Of a stretch of 64,000 bases of DNA, positions 49,929-60,519 are shown one piece after another (the first letter of the stretch is position 1; every line of letters starts with the position of its first letter). This DNA comes from Candidatus Jettenia sp. (lineage in GTDB: Bacteria; Planctomycetota; Brocadiia; Brocadiales; Brocadiaceae), in contig CP091278.1 in the NCBI GenBank assembly GCA_021650895.1, positions 3,253,659-3,317,658 on the forward strand, given 5' to 3'. A program made the translations under genes and the position numbers. A model generated the notes under the pieces. That model did no database searches, was not told where the DNA came from, and was given only the letters and a program-made list of their open reading frames with translations.

Positions 49929-51107
49929 ATGTCAATATCTAACAAGGTAAAAGAAGGACTAGCCGCTTCATCCTGGGTTGTGAAGATATTTGAGGGTCAC
50001 TCCCAGGGTATTTCGGGAGAGAAAGAGGTTTATGATTTTCGGCTGGGAAACCCACAGATAGAACCTCCGGCAGAGTTTGTTGAGGAATTGAAGAAGATTG
50101 CAAATAATCCCTTTCCAGGGATGCATGGTTATTCAGCTCTGGCAGGACATATTCAGACACGGGAGGCCATAGCAAAAACGCTATCAAAAGAAAGAGGACT
50201 GCCTTTCACTACGCACCATATAATTATGACCTCTGGCGGCGCCGGTGCATTGAATATTATCCTGAAGGCAATTCTGAATCATGAGGATGAAGTTATTGTT
50301 CTGACACCTCTTTATTTGGAATATCCCTATTATATAGATAACCATGGTGGGGTTTGTTGTGGAGTTGAAACAAATGCAGACTTCACATTAAACATTGATA
50401 GCATAGATGAAAAGATAACTCCCCGCACTAAGGCAATTATCATAAACTCTCCGAATAATCCGACCGGGATGATTTACTCTGAAGAAAGTTTGAAATCTGT
50501 CGCAAGGATTTTGGGCGAGAAAAGTCGGGAATATGGAAAAAATATCTTTTTGATTTATGATGCTGCGTATCAGGACATCGTTTACGATAGCAATGAGCTC
50601 CCTGACATCTTTAACATCTACTCGAATACCATCTTTGCCGCTTCGTATTCCAAACCGCTTTCGATTCCAGGGGAAAGGATAGGCTATGTGGCAGTTCATC
50701 CTGAGATAAACAATTCCAGAGAACTTATCGAGGCATTGACATTTGCGAATCGGGTTCTTGGATATCTGAGCGCCCCTGTCCTTATGCAGCACGTTGTTGC
50801 AAATCTTCAGGGTGTTCATGTTGCTAGGGCGGAATATCAGGAAAGAAGGGATATGTTCTGTAATGCCTTGCAGGATTTTGGTTATTCATTTATACGGCCT
50901 ATGGGGGCTTATTATATCTTCCCAAAAACTCCCGGAGACGATCTCGTATTTGCTCAAGAACTGGCTAAAGAAGGGATACTGGTGCTTCCTGGGAAAAGCT
51001 TTGGAAGAAGTGGATATATCAGAATAGCCTTTTGTGTAAAAAAAGAAACCATAAAAAAATCGCTTCCGGTGTTTAAAAGGGTAATAGACCGCTACGCTGT
51101 AAGATGA
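49929..51107 (+). CDS. PLP-dependent class I/II aminotransferase
   Basis: The 392-residue protein shows the aspartate-aminotransferase fold: GNPQIEPP near the N terminus, TSGGAGALNIILKAIL, INSPNNPTGM (Asn binding PLP), LIYDAAYQDIVYD (Asp), and SYSKPLSIPGERIGYVA with the Schiff-base Lys at K242, then RIAFCVKKE with the substrate-carboxylate Arg. The family includes alanine, aromatic and branched-chain aminotransferases; specificity cannot be assigned. It uses an ATG with GGAAAGGAATTG upstream and is not clearly part of an operon. Confidence 0.9.
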   Translation: MSISNKVKEGLAASSWVVKIFEGHSQGISGEKEVYDFRLGNPQIEPPAEFVEELKKIANNPFPGMHGYSALAGHIQTREAIAKTLSKERGLPFTTHHIIMTSGGAGALNIILKAILNHEDEVIVLTPLYLEYPYYIDNHGGVCCGVETNADFTLNIDSIDEKITPRTKAIIINSPNNPTGMIYSEESLKSVARILGEKSREYGKNIFLIYDAAYQDIVYDSNELPDIFNIYSNTIFAASYSKPLSIPGERIGYVAVHPEINNSRELIEALTFANRVLGYLSAPVLMQHVVANLQGVHVARAEYQERRDMFCNALQDFGYSFIRPMGAYYIFPKTPGDDLVFAQELAKEGILVLPGKSFGRSGYIRIAFCVKKETIKKSLPVFKRVIDRYAVR

Positions 51108-51269
51108 ACTTAAATTTGCCGTCCTTCGTAAGGAGATTAAGAAAGGAATTTCAAAGTGAGCCACACATATTTACGAATAGACACGGATACTATGAGAATA
51201 AAAGATTTGTGCTTATTCGTGTTCATTCGTGGCTTAAAAGAGTCGCCAAAGGCTTAGTTTGATGTATAG

Positions 51270-51470
51270 GAATTTCAATTCTGTAGTGGCAAGGCGCGCC
51301 TTGCCATTACACGTCTTTACGGTTTAAAAGTCGTCGAAGGCCTAATGAAACGTTTAGAAATTTCAATTCTGTAGGGCAATCCTTTAGGGTTATCATCCTC
51401 GTGCACATATTTAGGCGGGGAGGCAAGGCTGAAGCCTTGCCCTACTCTCTGTGAAGAGATAAAAATTGCC
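51270..51470. repeat. R2 compound unit with GTCGCCGAAGG segments
   Basis: GTAGTGGCAAGGCGCGCCTT (51284), GTAGGGCAATCCTTTAGGGT (51373) and GGCAAGGCTGAAGCCTTGCC (51422) follow each other, with AAAAGTCGTCGAAGGCCTAA between, as at 36120 and 60655. Confidence 0.7.
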
Positions 51471-51562
51471 GAAGACCTGATTAAATGTAAACAGTAAAAG
51501 AATAACAACGGAGTATTTCTGCTTAAGTTATCTATAGTTCTTAATCCTGGTATGTTGGAGAT

Positions 51563-52279
51563 ATGCAAGATCAGAATATCGTATCATTAGATAAGATTTA
51601 CAAAATATACAGTATGGGAGAAGTCAAGGTTATGGCATTGAACGGGGTTTCTCTCACTATGAAAAAGGGAGAATTTGTAGCCATTATGGGGGCCTCCGGT
51701 TCAGGTAAGTCTACCCTGATGCATGTCATAGGGTGTCTTGATAGCCCCACGTCCGGGAATTACTATTTGGAGGGAGTTAATATCTCCAAATTTTCAAAAA
51801 ATGAATTAGCTGAAATCCGCAATAAGAAACTAGGATTTGTGTTCCAGAGTTTTAATCTCTTGAGTCGGACTACCGTAATAGAAAACATTGAATTACCGCT
51901 TATTTATAGCAAAAAAATATCTAAGGTTGACAGAGATAGGATATATCAGATTATGAAGACTTTGGGTCTTGATGGATTCGATGAGCATTATCCGAATCAA
52001 TTGTCCGGAGGACAACAACAGCGTGTAGCTATTGCACGCGCTATTATCAATAATCCGACCTTACTCCTTGCTGATGAGCCTACCGGCAATCTTGATAGCG
52101 CTACAAGCATGGACGTTATGAGGGTTCTCCAGGATCTCAACCAAAAATGGGGCATTACTATTATCCTGGTCACTCATGAAAACGATATTGCAGGCTATGC
52201 CCGCAGGATTATTGTTCTCAAAGATGGTAAAGTATTGAGCGATACATCCCCACAAACCTCTGTCAGACCTGTATCTTAA
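51563..52279 (+). CDS. MacB/LolD-type ABC transporter ATPase
   Basis: The 238-residue protein has Walker [10 protein letters not shown] (residues 43-51), the Q-loop, signature LSGGQQQR (about 147-154), Walker [10 protein letters not shown] (about 166-174) and the switch His in VTHE, in the size and pattern of MacB/LolD ATPases, which couple to FtsX-like permeases. It is the first gene of an export locus; the matching permease follows at 53022 but is separated by an R1/R2 insertion of about 0.7 kb. ATP hydrolysis likely drives export of a lipoprotein, toxin or drug together with the adaptor at 56245. Confidence 0.92.
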   Translation: MQDQNIVSLDKIYKIYSMGEVKVMALNGVSLTMKKGEFVAIMGASGSGKSTLMHVIGCLDSPTSGNYYLEGVNISKFSKNELAEIRNKKLGFVFQSFNLLSRTTVIENIELPLIYSKKISKVDRDRIYQIMKTLGLDGFDEHYPNQLSGGQQQRVAIARAIINNPTLLLADEPTGNLDSATSMDVMRVLQDLNQKWGITIILVTHENDIAGYARRIIVLKDGKVLSDTSPQTSVRPVS

Positions 52280-52475
52280 CTGCTCAGGTAGTATAGTTCC
52301 ATGAGAGAGCTGCGGATAGTACGGATTAGATAGATAAAACGGATTTAAGACATCGGTAAAAAATCTGCTGAGTCAGTGTCGTCCTGATTTTAGAGAAAAA
52401 CTTACGAAAAAAGAAATTTTACCGTATAATATATATTTTAAAATATATATTTTAAAAAAGTTTTGATGAAGAAGA

Positions 52476-52968
52476 GCATATACATTCTGGAAAAAGAGAA
52501 ATGTGTGTCCATGTTTCTCTCTAATCCCCCCTAACCCCCCTTTAGAAAAGGGGGGAAAGAAGGATAAGTTAGGTAGAGAGCGAAGGGAGAAGCAAGGTAA
52601 ACCACGAAGTACACGAAGAAAAAAGAACGTAGAGAAGCAAGATTTTGCGCTTTTACAATTGAGGTAGGGGTGTGTTGCTTCGCCTCAAGAAGGGATCGAT
52701 CATAAAAAGAATTTATTGAGATTTGGAACTCTCCTATTCTTCGTGTACCTCGTGTTCTTTGTGGTATTTAAAGATGTGGGTAAGGACAAGTTTTCTAAAG
52801 GGGGAACGAGGGATTTCCCCCTTTTCTAAAGGGGGATTAAGGGGGATTATGTTATTCTTCACCGTTTCCACATGTTAGCTTGATGCATATGCCCTTTAGG
52901 GTTGCTGTCCCCGAATATGCATTCTGGCGGGGGAGCAAGGCTAAAGCCTTGCCCTACTACGTTGACAT
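52476..52968. mobile_element. R1 element (inverted) plus R2 unit between ABC genes
   Basis: The R1 part runs to TTAGCTTGATGCATATG (52891) and includes CACGAAGTACACGAAGAA, TTCTTCGTGTACCTCGTG and GATGTGGGTAAGGACAAG; its left end is degenerate. Right after it comes an R2 pair, CCCTTTAGGGTTGC (52892) and GCAAGGCTAAAGCCTTGCCC (about 52936). This insert lies between the ABC ATPase and permease genes. Confidence 0.7.
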
Positions 52969-53021
52969 TGTTTTTTCATGAGTTTGCTGCTAAAGGCAGC
53001 CTAAAGAAGCCTCTTATACCC

Positions 53022-54229
53022 ATGCCACCGCTTTTGAAAATAGCGTTACGCGCAATTATGAGGAATAAATTACGTTCCTCCTTGACGATACTTGGCATCG
53101 TTATAGGTGTGGGAGCTGTAATCGCTATGGTTAGTATTGGTCAGGGGGCAAAGGTTATGGTTGAAAAACAACTCGAGAGCCTTGGTACAAATGTACTCAT
53201 TATTATTCCTATTAGTACGATGCATACTGCTACCAGAGGTACTACGGGAACCATTACCTTAACTGTTAATGATGCTATGGCTATAGAGCGGGAATGCAGC
53301 GCAATAAGTTATGTTTCTCCGGGTCTCAGGACAAATACACAGATTGTTTATGGTAACTTAAACTGGACGACCTCTGTATTAGGGATAGGGCCTGATTATC
53401 AACTGATAAGGAATTGGTCTATGGAATCTGGAAGATTTATTACCCAGCAGGAAGTAAATACTATGGCAAAGGTTTGTATCCTGGGGAAAACGGTTGTAGA
53501 TAACCTTTTCGGGGCGTTAGATCCTGTTGATAAATCAGTTCGGGTGAATAATATACCCTTTAAGGTCGTTGGAGTCTTAAGTGCTAAGGGGAGTCTGCTA
53601 TGGGGCAGGATCAGGATGATGTCGTATTATTGCCCTACACGACTCTTCAAAGAAAAATTATGGGGGTGACTCATATTGGTGTAGTCTATGCCTCTACGAT
53701 TACCACAGAGGCGCGATTTGAGGCGATTGACCAGATTACTACCTTATTAAGACAGCGCCATCGTTTGAGGCCAAACGAAGAAAACGATTTCAACGTTATC
53801 AGCCAGGTAGAATTTGCTTCGACCATTATGGAGACGAGCCGTACTATGACGATGCTTCTGGGGAGTATTGCATCGGTATCTCTGATTGTTGGGGGTATCG
53901 GCATCATGAATATTATGTTGGTTTCTACAACTGAGAGGACACGGGAGATTGGTATCAGGATGGCAGTTGGCGCTAAAGAGAAGGATATCCTCTTCCAGTT
54001 TCTCATAGAGGCCACGGTTCTTAGTTCTATTGGCGGGATAATCGGGGTTATTTTCGGTATTGTATTATCAAAATTGGTTTCCTATTTCGGGGGCTGGCCT
54101 TCATTACTTTCCCCAATTTCTATTGCTATTGCCTTTCTTTTCTCGAATATGGTTGGTATTTTCTTTGGTTATTATCCGGCACGAAAGGCATCTCGCCTGA
54201 ACCTGATTGATGCGCTCCGATATGAATAG
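53022..54229 (+). pseudogene. MacB-type ABC permease, interrupted by a one-base frameshift
   Basis: ATG 53022 begins MPPLLKIALRAIMRNKLRSS, the usual MacB start, with TM1 as LGIVIGVGAVIAMVSIGQG, then the periplasmic MacB core domain. At the G4 run 53602-53605 the frame slips; one more G restores WGQDQDDVVLLP, the expected MacB sequence, and the frame continues to 54229 through TM2-TM4 (IMNIMLVSTTERTREIGIRM is the family hallmark). The intact permease would be about 402 residues. The stop codon overlaps the next ATG (ATGAATAG), so the genes are coupled. A sequencing error is as likely as a real mutation. Confidence 0.88.
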
Positions 54230-56222
54230 AACAAATCCAAGAAATACCTATATAAGACTTTTAGGTTATCTAAAACCGTACTGGCATAAGTCTGTCATTG
54301 TTTTAATCCTTTCAGCAGTTGGTGCATATATCGCAGTCTTGCCTACTCAGATATTAGGTATTGCAGTAGATGAAATTAAGATAGCTGATAACTACGTTCA
54401 AACCCATCGTTCTGATGAAACGCCCCGGAATGATAAATCGTATTCTCATGAACAAAAGAACCCTATTCCACTCTCTAAGCCCATGACCGCCATTTCTTCT
54501 TATATCCATGAACGATGGTTTGAAAACTATAACCAAACCCTTGTCACGCTGGTCTTTCTTGCCATGAGTTTTATCATTCTGCATACCTTTGGAGGGGCTG
54601 TTACCCTTATTCATGGCTTCATTACCTCTGAATTGGGGCAGAGGCTCATTTATGATTTGCGGAATGAGCTTTACAATCATATCCAGAGGCTTCCTCTCAG
54701 TTACTTTGAAAATAATAAGACAGGCGATATTATGAGCCGTATCATGAATGATGTCAATTCGCTCGAACAGGCAATTGTAGGCCCCGTTATTACCTTCATT
54801 ACCGATATGTTCAAATTTGGCTGGATTCTCTATTTTTGCTTAAAACTTGACTGGATGCTTACCGTCATCGCCTTATTCGTATGTCCATTTATCTCCCTCT
54901 GTACCTATAACTTTGGGAAAAGGATCAGAAAAGTCTTCCGTTCCTTAAGGGATAAAACAGGCGAGCTTAACGCCCTGATTCAGGATAATATCTCGGGTAT
55001 TCGTGTCATTGCAGGGTTTGCAAAGGAGTCCGATGAGATGAAACGATTCCAGAAAAAGAATTATGAGAACTATGCCCTCTACGTTCGGATCCTGAAACTT
55101 GTATCTACCCTGCGGCCTGTGGTTGACCTGATGACCGAAACCGGGGCCATGGTAGTTATCTGCCTGGGCGGATATAAGGTATTGCAAGGACAACTTTCTG
55201 CCGGTACCTTTGTTATATTTTTTCCGTATCTTCAGATGATGTACGGTCCCATTACGGGTCTTACGCGTTTCTACAATCAGGTACAGCGTGCCATTGCATC
55301 TACCGAGCGTGTTTTTGAGGTTTTAGATACACCCAGTGACCTGAAGGTTGCTCCTGATGCCGTTGACTTACCCCCTGTCCTCGGAGTTGTAGAATTTAAG
55401 CGTGTCCATTTTATGTATAACAACGATATGGAAGTTCTGACAAACATAAATATAAAAGCGCTTCCCGGGCAGATGATTGCCCTTGTAGGCCCTAGTGGTA
55501 GCGGTAAAACTACCCTTACAAAGCTTATTCCCCGGTTTTATGATCCTACACAGGGGGATATCTTTATTGATGGTTATAATATCAAGGATGTTAAACCTCA
55601 TTCCTTACGGAAACAGATGGCTATGGTGCTTCAGGAACCATTTCTCTTTAATGATACGGTAAAGGCAAATATTGGATATGCCCGTTCTGATGCTTCAGAC
55701 AAAGAAATTGAAGAAGCCGCCCGTGCCGCTAATGCACATGATTTCATTGTGGAATTGCCAAAGGGATATGATTCAGTAATTGGAGAACGTGGAGTAAAAC
55801 TTTCCGGAGGACAGAAACAACGTATTGCTATTGCCTGTGCTATCCTTGCTAATCCGCGTATACTTATTCTGGACGAGGCTACCTCATCTGTAGATACCGA
55901 GACAGAGCAGCTCATTCAGCATGCTATCTATCGTCTGGTTAAGGACCGCACTACTTTTGTCATTGCACACCGGTTGTCGACGATATTGCATGCAGACTTA
56001 ATTGTTGTTTTGGAGAAGGGTCAGATTGTAGAAATGGGGCTTCATCATGAGCTTCTTGCAAACGGCGGACTCTATAAAAAACTGTTTGAGATGCAATTTG
56101 ACACACAAGAAAAGATAAAACCGGAAATTTCCGGGGGAGAGACAGGGAAAGCAGGCATAACCGTTTCATCAGAGCCTATCCTCGATTTGAATGTATCATC
56201 ACAGTCTTCAAAATGGTCATAG
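54222..56222 (+). CDS. ABC exporter, fused permease-ATPase (MsbA/type IV)
   Basis: The 666-residue protein has six membrane helices (about 20-320) and a C-terminal ATPase with Walker A GPSGSGKTT (about 423-431), signature LSGGQ (about 527), Walker B ILILDEAT (about 547) and VIAHRLST. Between TM1 and TM2 there is an unusually long hydrophilic loop (about 60-110, THRSDETPRNDKSYSHEQKN). It acts as a homodimer exporting lipids or amphipathic drugs. Its start overlaps the macB-like stop by 8 nt, so translation is coupled. The C-terminal ~40 residues beyond the ATPase are Ser/Glu rich. Confidence 0.93.
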   Translation: MNRTNPRNTYIRLLGYLKPYWHKSVIVLILSAVGAYIAVLPTQILGIAVDEIKIADNYVQTHRSDETPRNDKSYSHEQKNPIPLSKPMTAISSYIHERWFENYNQTLVTLVFLAMSFIILHTFGGAVTLIHGFITSELGQRLIYDLRNELYNHIQRLPLSYFENNKTGDIMSRIMNDVNSLEQAIVGPVITFITDMFKFGWILYFCLKLDWMLTVIALFVCPFISLCTYNFGKRIRKVFRSLRDKTGELNALIQDNISGIRVIAGFAKESDEMKRFQKKNYENYALYVRILKLVSTLRPVVDLMTETGAMVVICLGGYKVLQGQLSAGTFVIFFPYLQMMYGPITGLTRFYNQVQRAIASTERVFEVLDTPSDLKVAPDAVDLPPVLGVVEFKRVHFMYNNDMEVLTNINIKALPGQMIALVGPSGSGKTTLTKLIPRFYDPTQGDIFIDGYNIKDVKPHSLRKQMAMVLQEPFLFNDTVKANIGYARSDASDKEIEEAARAANAHDFIVELPKGYDSVIGERGVKLSGGQKQRIAIACAILANPRILILDEATSSVDTETEQLIQHAIYRLVKDRTTFVIAHRLSTILHADLIVVLEKGQIVEMGLHHELLANGGLYKKLFEMQFDTQEKIKPEISGGETGKAGITVSSEPILDLNVSSQSSKWS

Positions 56223-56244
56223 AAATTTGAGATAAGAATTCATA

Positions 56245-57360
56245 ATGAAAAAAACGATACCTATCCTTATCTGTGTCAGCCTTATGCTGGTTTCAGGATG
56301 TATAAAATCAGAAAAACAGGCTGAGCAATCAAAAGAGCAGGCCGTACCAGTACTTGTTTCCACGGTTATTCAAAAAGATGTTCCCATCGTATTGCATAGC
56401 ATCGGAACGGTAGAGGCATATTCGACGGTATCGGTTGTCTCGCAGGTTGAAGGTATGTTGACGCGGGTCTATTTCAAGGAGGGCCAGTATGTAAAAAAAG
56501 GACAGCTTCTCTTTACGATTGATCCCCGGCCATACGAAGTTGCGCTGAAGAAGGCTCAGGCTGACCTGGAAAAAAATATTACCCAGGCAAAAAATGCCGA
56601 AGCGCAGTACTACCGCTATACAGAATTAATAAAAGCAGGAATCGTTACGAAGGAAGAATATGATCAGGCGAATACCAATGCTGAGGCCCTTAAGTCTATT
56701 GTTAATGCGGATAAGGCATCTTTAGAAATTGTGAAACTTCAGCTTAACTATTGTTTCATTCGTTCGCCTATCAATGGGCGTACCGGCGCTCTTATGGTGG
56801 ATCAAGGCAATATTGTCAAGGCAAATGAAGAACCTGCGCTGGTAATTATCAATCAGGTTAGCCCTATCTATGTGTCTTTTTCCATCCCGGAACAAGAGCT
56901 TCATAGGGTTAAGAGCTATATGGATTCCGGAGAGCTTGGTGTAAAAGCCGTTATTCCGGGTGATGAAAACCATCCTGTAGCAGGTAGTATTGCTTTTATA
57001 GACAATGAGGTTGATAGAACTACAGGTACCATACGGCTCAAGGCAGTTTTTACCAATAAAGATCATCGGCTTTGGCCTGGTCAGTTTGTGAATATCATGG
57101 TAAATCTTGCTATACAACCGAATGCCGTTGTGGTTCCATCGCAGGCAGTTCAAACAGGGCAGCATGGTCAGTATGTCTTTGTCGTGGGACCTGATTTGAT
57201 AGGAGAATACCGCCCTGTCGTTACGGGCAAGATATTTGGAGGAGAAAGTGTTGTTGAGAAAGGGCTTCAGCCAGGAGAAAGAGTTGTGGTAGATGGTCAA
57301 CTCCGGCTTACTTCAGGAACTAAAGTTGAGGTAAAGAGTGGGTTAAAAGAGGATGGGTAA
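56245..57360 (+). CDS. Efflux RND adaptor lipoprotein (MdtA/AcrA-like)
   Basis: The 371-residue adaptor has a lipobox VSGC (C19), the split lipoyl domain (SVVSQVEGMLTRVYFKEGQYV and FIRSPINGRTGALMVDQGNIV), a short helical hairpin (about 98-150) and the beta-barrel with VKAVIPGDENHPVAGSI. The pattern is that of MdtA/AcrA adaptors of HAE-RND pumps. It is 22 bp after the MsbA-like gene and 8 bp before the RND permease, so all are cotranscribed. It could serve both the RND pump and the MacB-like permease, as MacA and MdtA share the fold. Confidence 0.92.
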   Translation: MKKTIPILICVSLMLVSGCIKSEKQAEQSKEQAVPVLVSTVIQKDVPIVLHSIGTVEAYSTVSVVSQVEGMLTRVYFKEGQYVKKGQLLFTIDPRPYEVALKKAQADLEKNITQAKNAEAQYYRYTELIKAGIVTKEEYDQANTNAEALKSIVNADKASLEIVKLQLNYCFIRSPINGRTGALMVDQGNIVKANEEPALVIINQVSPIYVSFSIPEQELHRVKSYMDSGELGVKAVIPGDENHPVAGSIAFIDNEVDRTTGTIRLKAVFTNKDHRLWPGQFVNIMVNLAIQPNAVVVPSQAVQTGQHGQYVFVVGPDLIGEYRPVVTGKIFGGESVVEKGLQPGERVVVDGQLRLTSGTKVEVKSGLKEDG

Positions 57361-57368
57361 CGTATCGT

Positions 57369-60300
57369 ATGAATATCATTGAGCCTTTTATACGGCGTCC
57401 GGTCATGACAACCCTTGTCATGATTGCTGTTTTGCTTTTTGGTGTTGCAGGATATCGGTTTCTTCCGGTAAATGATTTACCCAATGTGGATTTTCCGACC
57501 ATCCTGGTAAGCGCCAGTCTTCCCGGTGCAAGTCCGGAAACCATGGCTTCCTCTGTTGCAACTCCCTTGGAAAGGCAATTTTCTACCATTGCCGGATTGG
57601 ATTCTATGAGCTCGTCCAATTCTTTAGGCAGCACACAAATTACCTTACAATTTAATTTAAACCGGGATATTGATGCGGCAGCGCTGGATGTTCAGTCTGC
57701 GATTACAGCGGCATCAGGTAATCTCCCCCGTGAGATGTTAACCCCTCCTTCTTATAAGAAGGTAAATCCTGCCGATTTGCCTATTCTTTACCTGTCTCTG
57801 AGTTCATCCACACTCCTTCTCTCTGCAGTGAACGAATATGCAGAAACTTTCATGGCGCAGCGTATTTCCATGATTGATGGGGTAGCTCAGGTTCTCGTCT
57901 ACGGCTCGCAGAAATATGCTGTCCGAATTCAACTTGACCCGACAGCCCTTGCTACACGGGGTATCGGAATAGATGAGGTAGAGCATGCTATCCGGCAGGG
58001 TAATGTTAATCTTCCCACAGGAACACTCTATGGAACTCATCAGGCGTTTACGGTGCAGGCAACTGGCCAGCTTACCAATGCCGCCGCTTACCGGTCTCTC
58101 ATCGTGGCCTATCGTAATGGATCTCCCGTGCGTCTTCAGGAACTGGGAAGGGTCATTGATAGTGTCCAGATTGATAAAGTGGCAAACTGGTATAACAGTA
58201 CTCGTGCTATTGTTTTGGCTATACAACGGCAGCCAGGTACCAATACGGTGGAAGTTGTGGATAACATCCGGAAGCTTATGTCCAGCTTTCGTGCACAATT
58301 GCCGGCTTCGATTAGCCTTGATATTCTCTTCGACCGGTCCATTATCATTCGTGAATCCGTCGAAGATGTTAAGTTTACTTTGCTCCTGACTATCTGTCTC
58401 GTGGTAATGGTAATATTTCTTTTTCTCCGTAACATCTCTGCGACAGTTATTCCTAGTTTAGCAGTGCCTTTGTCAATTATTGGTACCTTTGCTGTCATGT
58501 ACCTTTTGGACTATAGTCTGAATAATCTCTCTCTTATGGCGTTGACTCTCTCGGTAGGGTTTGTAGTGGATGATGCTATCGTCATGCTGGAAAATATTGT
58601 CCGTCACAGAGAAATGGGAAAAGGGATGTTTCAGGCAGCCCTTCATGGATCCAAAGAAATCGGTTTTACTATTGTATCTATGACAATCTCTCTTGCAGCC
58701 GTTTTTATTCCGGTTTTTTTTATGGGAGGAATTATTGGCCGGTTGCTTCATGAATTTGCAGTGACTATCAGTATGGCAATCCTGATTTCCGGTTTTGTCT
58801 CTTTAAGCCTTACCCCTATGCTTTGCAGTCGGTTCTTGCGTTCATCTGATTCGACGAAACATGGCCGCTTGTATGCTATATTTGAACGTTTTTTTGATAG
58901 TATGCTTTCTGTGTATCAAGGGAGTCTTCAATGGGTTTTAAAACATCACTTAGCCACCATGCTATTCTCTGTTCTTATTCTTTTCCTTACCCTGTATCTT
59001 TTTCGCGTAATTCCCAAAGGATTTATTCCCAGTGAGGATAGAGACCAGATTGTCATAACGACAGAAGCGTCGCAGGATATTTCCTTCGATGCCATGGTAG
59101 AACATCAGCAAGCGGTAGCCAGGGTTTTTCAAAACGATCCGAATGTCGTTTCTTACACGTCAAATGTCACAACAAGTAACCAGGGGCGTATTTTTCTGCG
59201 TCTGAAGCCGCGCTCCCAGCGCCGTTTCAGTGTTGATGAACTTATCCAGGAATTTCGGTCTAAACTGGCAAAAATTCCTGGCATTATGGTCTTCATGCAA
59301 AATCCTCCCCCCATCCGGATTGGAGGGCAGTTAACGAAGAGTCTCTATCAATTTACCCTGCAGTGCCCGGATACAAAAGAATTATTTCACTATGCCTCCT
59401 TACTTGAAAATAAAATGCAGGCATTACCTGAACTTCAGGATGTAACGAGTGACCTGCAGATCAAAAGTCGCCAGGTAGGTATTGAGATTGACCGTGATAA
59501 GGCTTCAACTCTTGGTATCACAGCGGAGCAGATTGAAAAGGCCCTTTACAATGCTTACAGTTCCCGGCAGATTTCAACTATCTATACGCCGAACAATCAA
59601 TATTGGGTTATTATGGAACTTGAGCCACACTATCAGAAGGATCCATCAGCACTTTCCATGCTGTATATCCGTTCAGTCAATGGACAATTGGTACCTTTGA
59701 GTGCAATAGTGAAATTCACAGAAAGTGTTGGACCTTTAACGATAAATCACTTTGGCCAATTGCCCTCCGTTACTATTTCTTTTAATTTGAGACCCGGTAT
59801 AGCTTTGAGTGACGCTGTGGATGTTGTGGGGAAAACTGCACGTAATTTCCTTCCCGATACTATCAGTACCAGTTTTCAAGGTACTGCCCAGGAATTCGAG
59901 GCATCATTAAAAGGTTTGGGCATATTGCTCATTATGTCTATTCTGGTTATTTACATAGTATTGGGTATCCTCTATGAGAGTTTTATTCATCCATTGACTA
60001 TCCTATCGGGTCTTCCTTCCGCAGGTGTTGGAGCGTTATTGACCATTTTGATTTTCCGTGAGGATTTAAATATCTACACGTTTGTAGGAATTATTATGCT
60101 GGTAGGCATCGTCAAAAAAAATGCCATTATGATGATTGATTTTGCCCTGGATGCACAGAGAAATGAGGGGAAAAATGCCGCCGATGCTATCTACGATGGT
60201 TGCATCGTCCGTTTCCGACCCATTATGATGACAACCCTGGCAGCCCTGATGGGTGCATTGCCTATTGCATTCGGTTTTGGCGCAGGAGCTGAATCACGCC

Positions 60301-60503
60301 GCCCGTTAGGTCTGGCCGTAGTCGGTGGCTTGTTATTTTCTCAAATTGTGACACTGTACATAACCCCGGTTTACTATATTTATCTGGAATCTTTGAAAGA
60401 CAAGATAGGGAGATGGATACGATCCGGTACAGTAACGAAAAATATAACCTGTGACACGGCACAGGGGTGTGATATGACAAAGGTGAGACATGATACATTA
60501 TAA
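57369..60503 (+). CDS. HAE-family (AcrB/MdtBC-like) multidrug RND permease
   Basis: The 1044-residue protein starts MNIIEPFIRRPVMTTLVMIA, an HAE1 hallmark, followed by LPNVDFPTILVSASLPGASP. TM4 carries FVVDDAIVMLEN with the proton-relay pair D401-D402, and the second half has GIVKKNAIMMIDFA (TM10 Lys) as in AcrB. Two periplasmic porter/docking loops are complete. It exports hydrophobic compounds with the adaptor just upstream; no TolC is encoded nearby. The last ~35 residues are hydrophilic. R2 repeats begin about 130 bp after the stop codon. Confidence 0.93.
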   Translation: MNIIEPFIRRPVMTTLVMIAVLLFGVAGYRFLPVNDLPNVDFPTILVSASLPGASPETMASSVATPLERQFSTIAGLDSMSSSNSLGSTQITLQFNLNRDIDAAALDVQSAITAASGNLPREMLTPPSYKKVNPADLPILYLSLSSSTLLLSAVNEYAETFMAQRISMIDGVAQVLVYGSQKYAVRIQLDPTALATRGIGIDEVEHAIRQGNVNLPTGTLYGTHQAFTVQATGQLTNAAAYRSLIVAYRNGSPVRLQELGRVIDSVQIDKVANWYNSTRAIVLAIQRQPGTNTVEVVDNIRKLMSSFRAQLPASISLDILFDRSIIIRESVEDVKFTLLLTICLVVMVIFLFLRNISATVIPSLAVPLSIIGTFAVMYLLDYSLNNLSLMALTLSVGFVVDDAIVMLENIVRHREMGKGMFQAALHGSKEIGFTIVSMTISLAAVFIPVFFMGGIIGRLLHEFAVTISMAILISGFVSLSLTPMLCSRFLRSSDSTKHGRLYAIFERFFDSMLSVYQGSLQWVLKHHLATMLFSVLILFLTLYLFRVIPKGFIPSEDRDQIVITTEASQDISFDAMVEHQQAVARVFQNDPNVVSYTSNVTTSNQGRIFLRLKPRSQRRFSVDELIQEFRSKLAKIPGIMVFMQNPPPIRIGGQLTKSLYQFTLQCPDTKELFHYASLLENKMQALPELQDVTSDLQIKSRQVGIEIDRDKASTLGITAEQIEKALYNAYSSRQISTIYTPNNQYWVIMELEPHYQKDPSALSMLYIRSVNGQLVPLSAIVKFTESVGPLTINHFGQLPSVTISFNLRPGIALSDAVDVVGKTARNFLPDTISTSFQGTAQEFEASLKGLGILLIMSILVIYIVLGILYESFIHPLTILSGLPSAGVGALLTILIFREDLNIYTFVGIIMLVGIVKKNAIMMIDFALDAQRNEGKNAADAIYDGCIVRFRPIMMTTLAALMGALPIAFGFGAGAESRRPLGLAVVGGLLFSQIVTLYITPVYYIYLESLKDKIGRWIRSGTVTKNITCDTAQGCDMTKVRHDTL

Positions 60504-60519
60504 ATAGGAATTTCAAACG

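Noticed and set aside
52902-53021. N-terminal extension of the MacB-like permease
   Set aside because: Translated R2 repeat (GARLKPCP); ATG 53022 is the family start.
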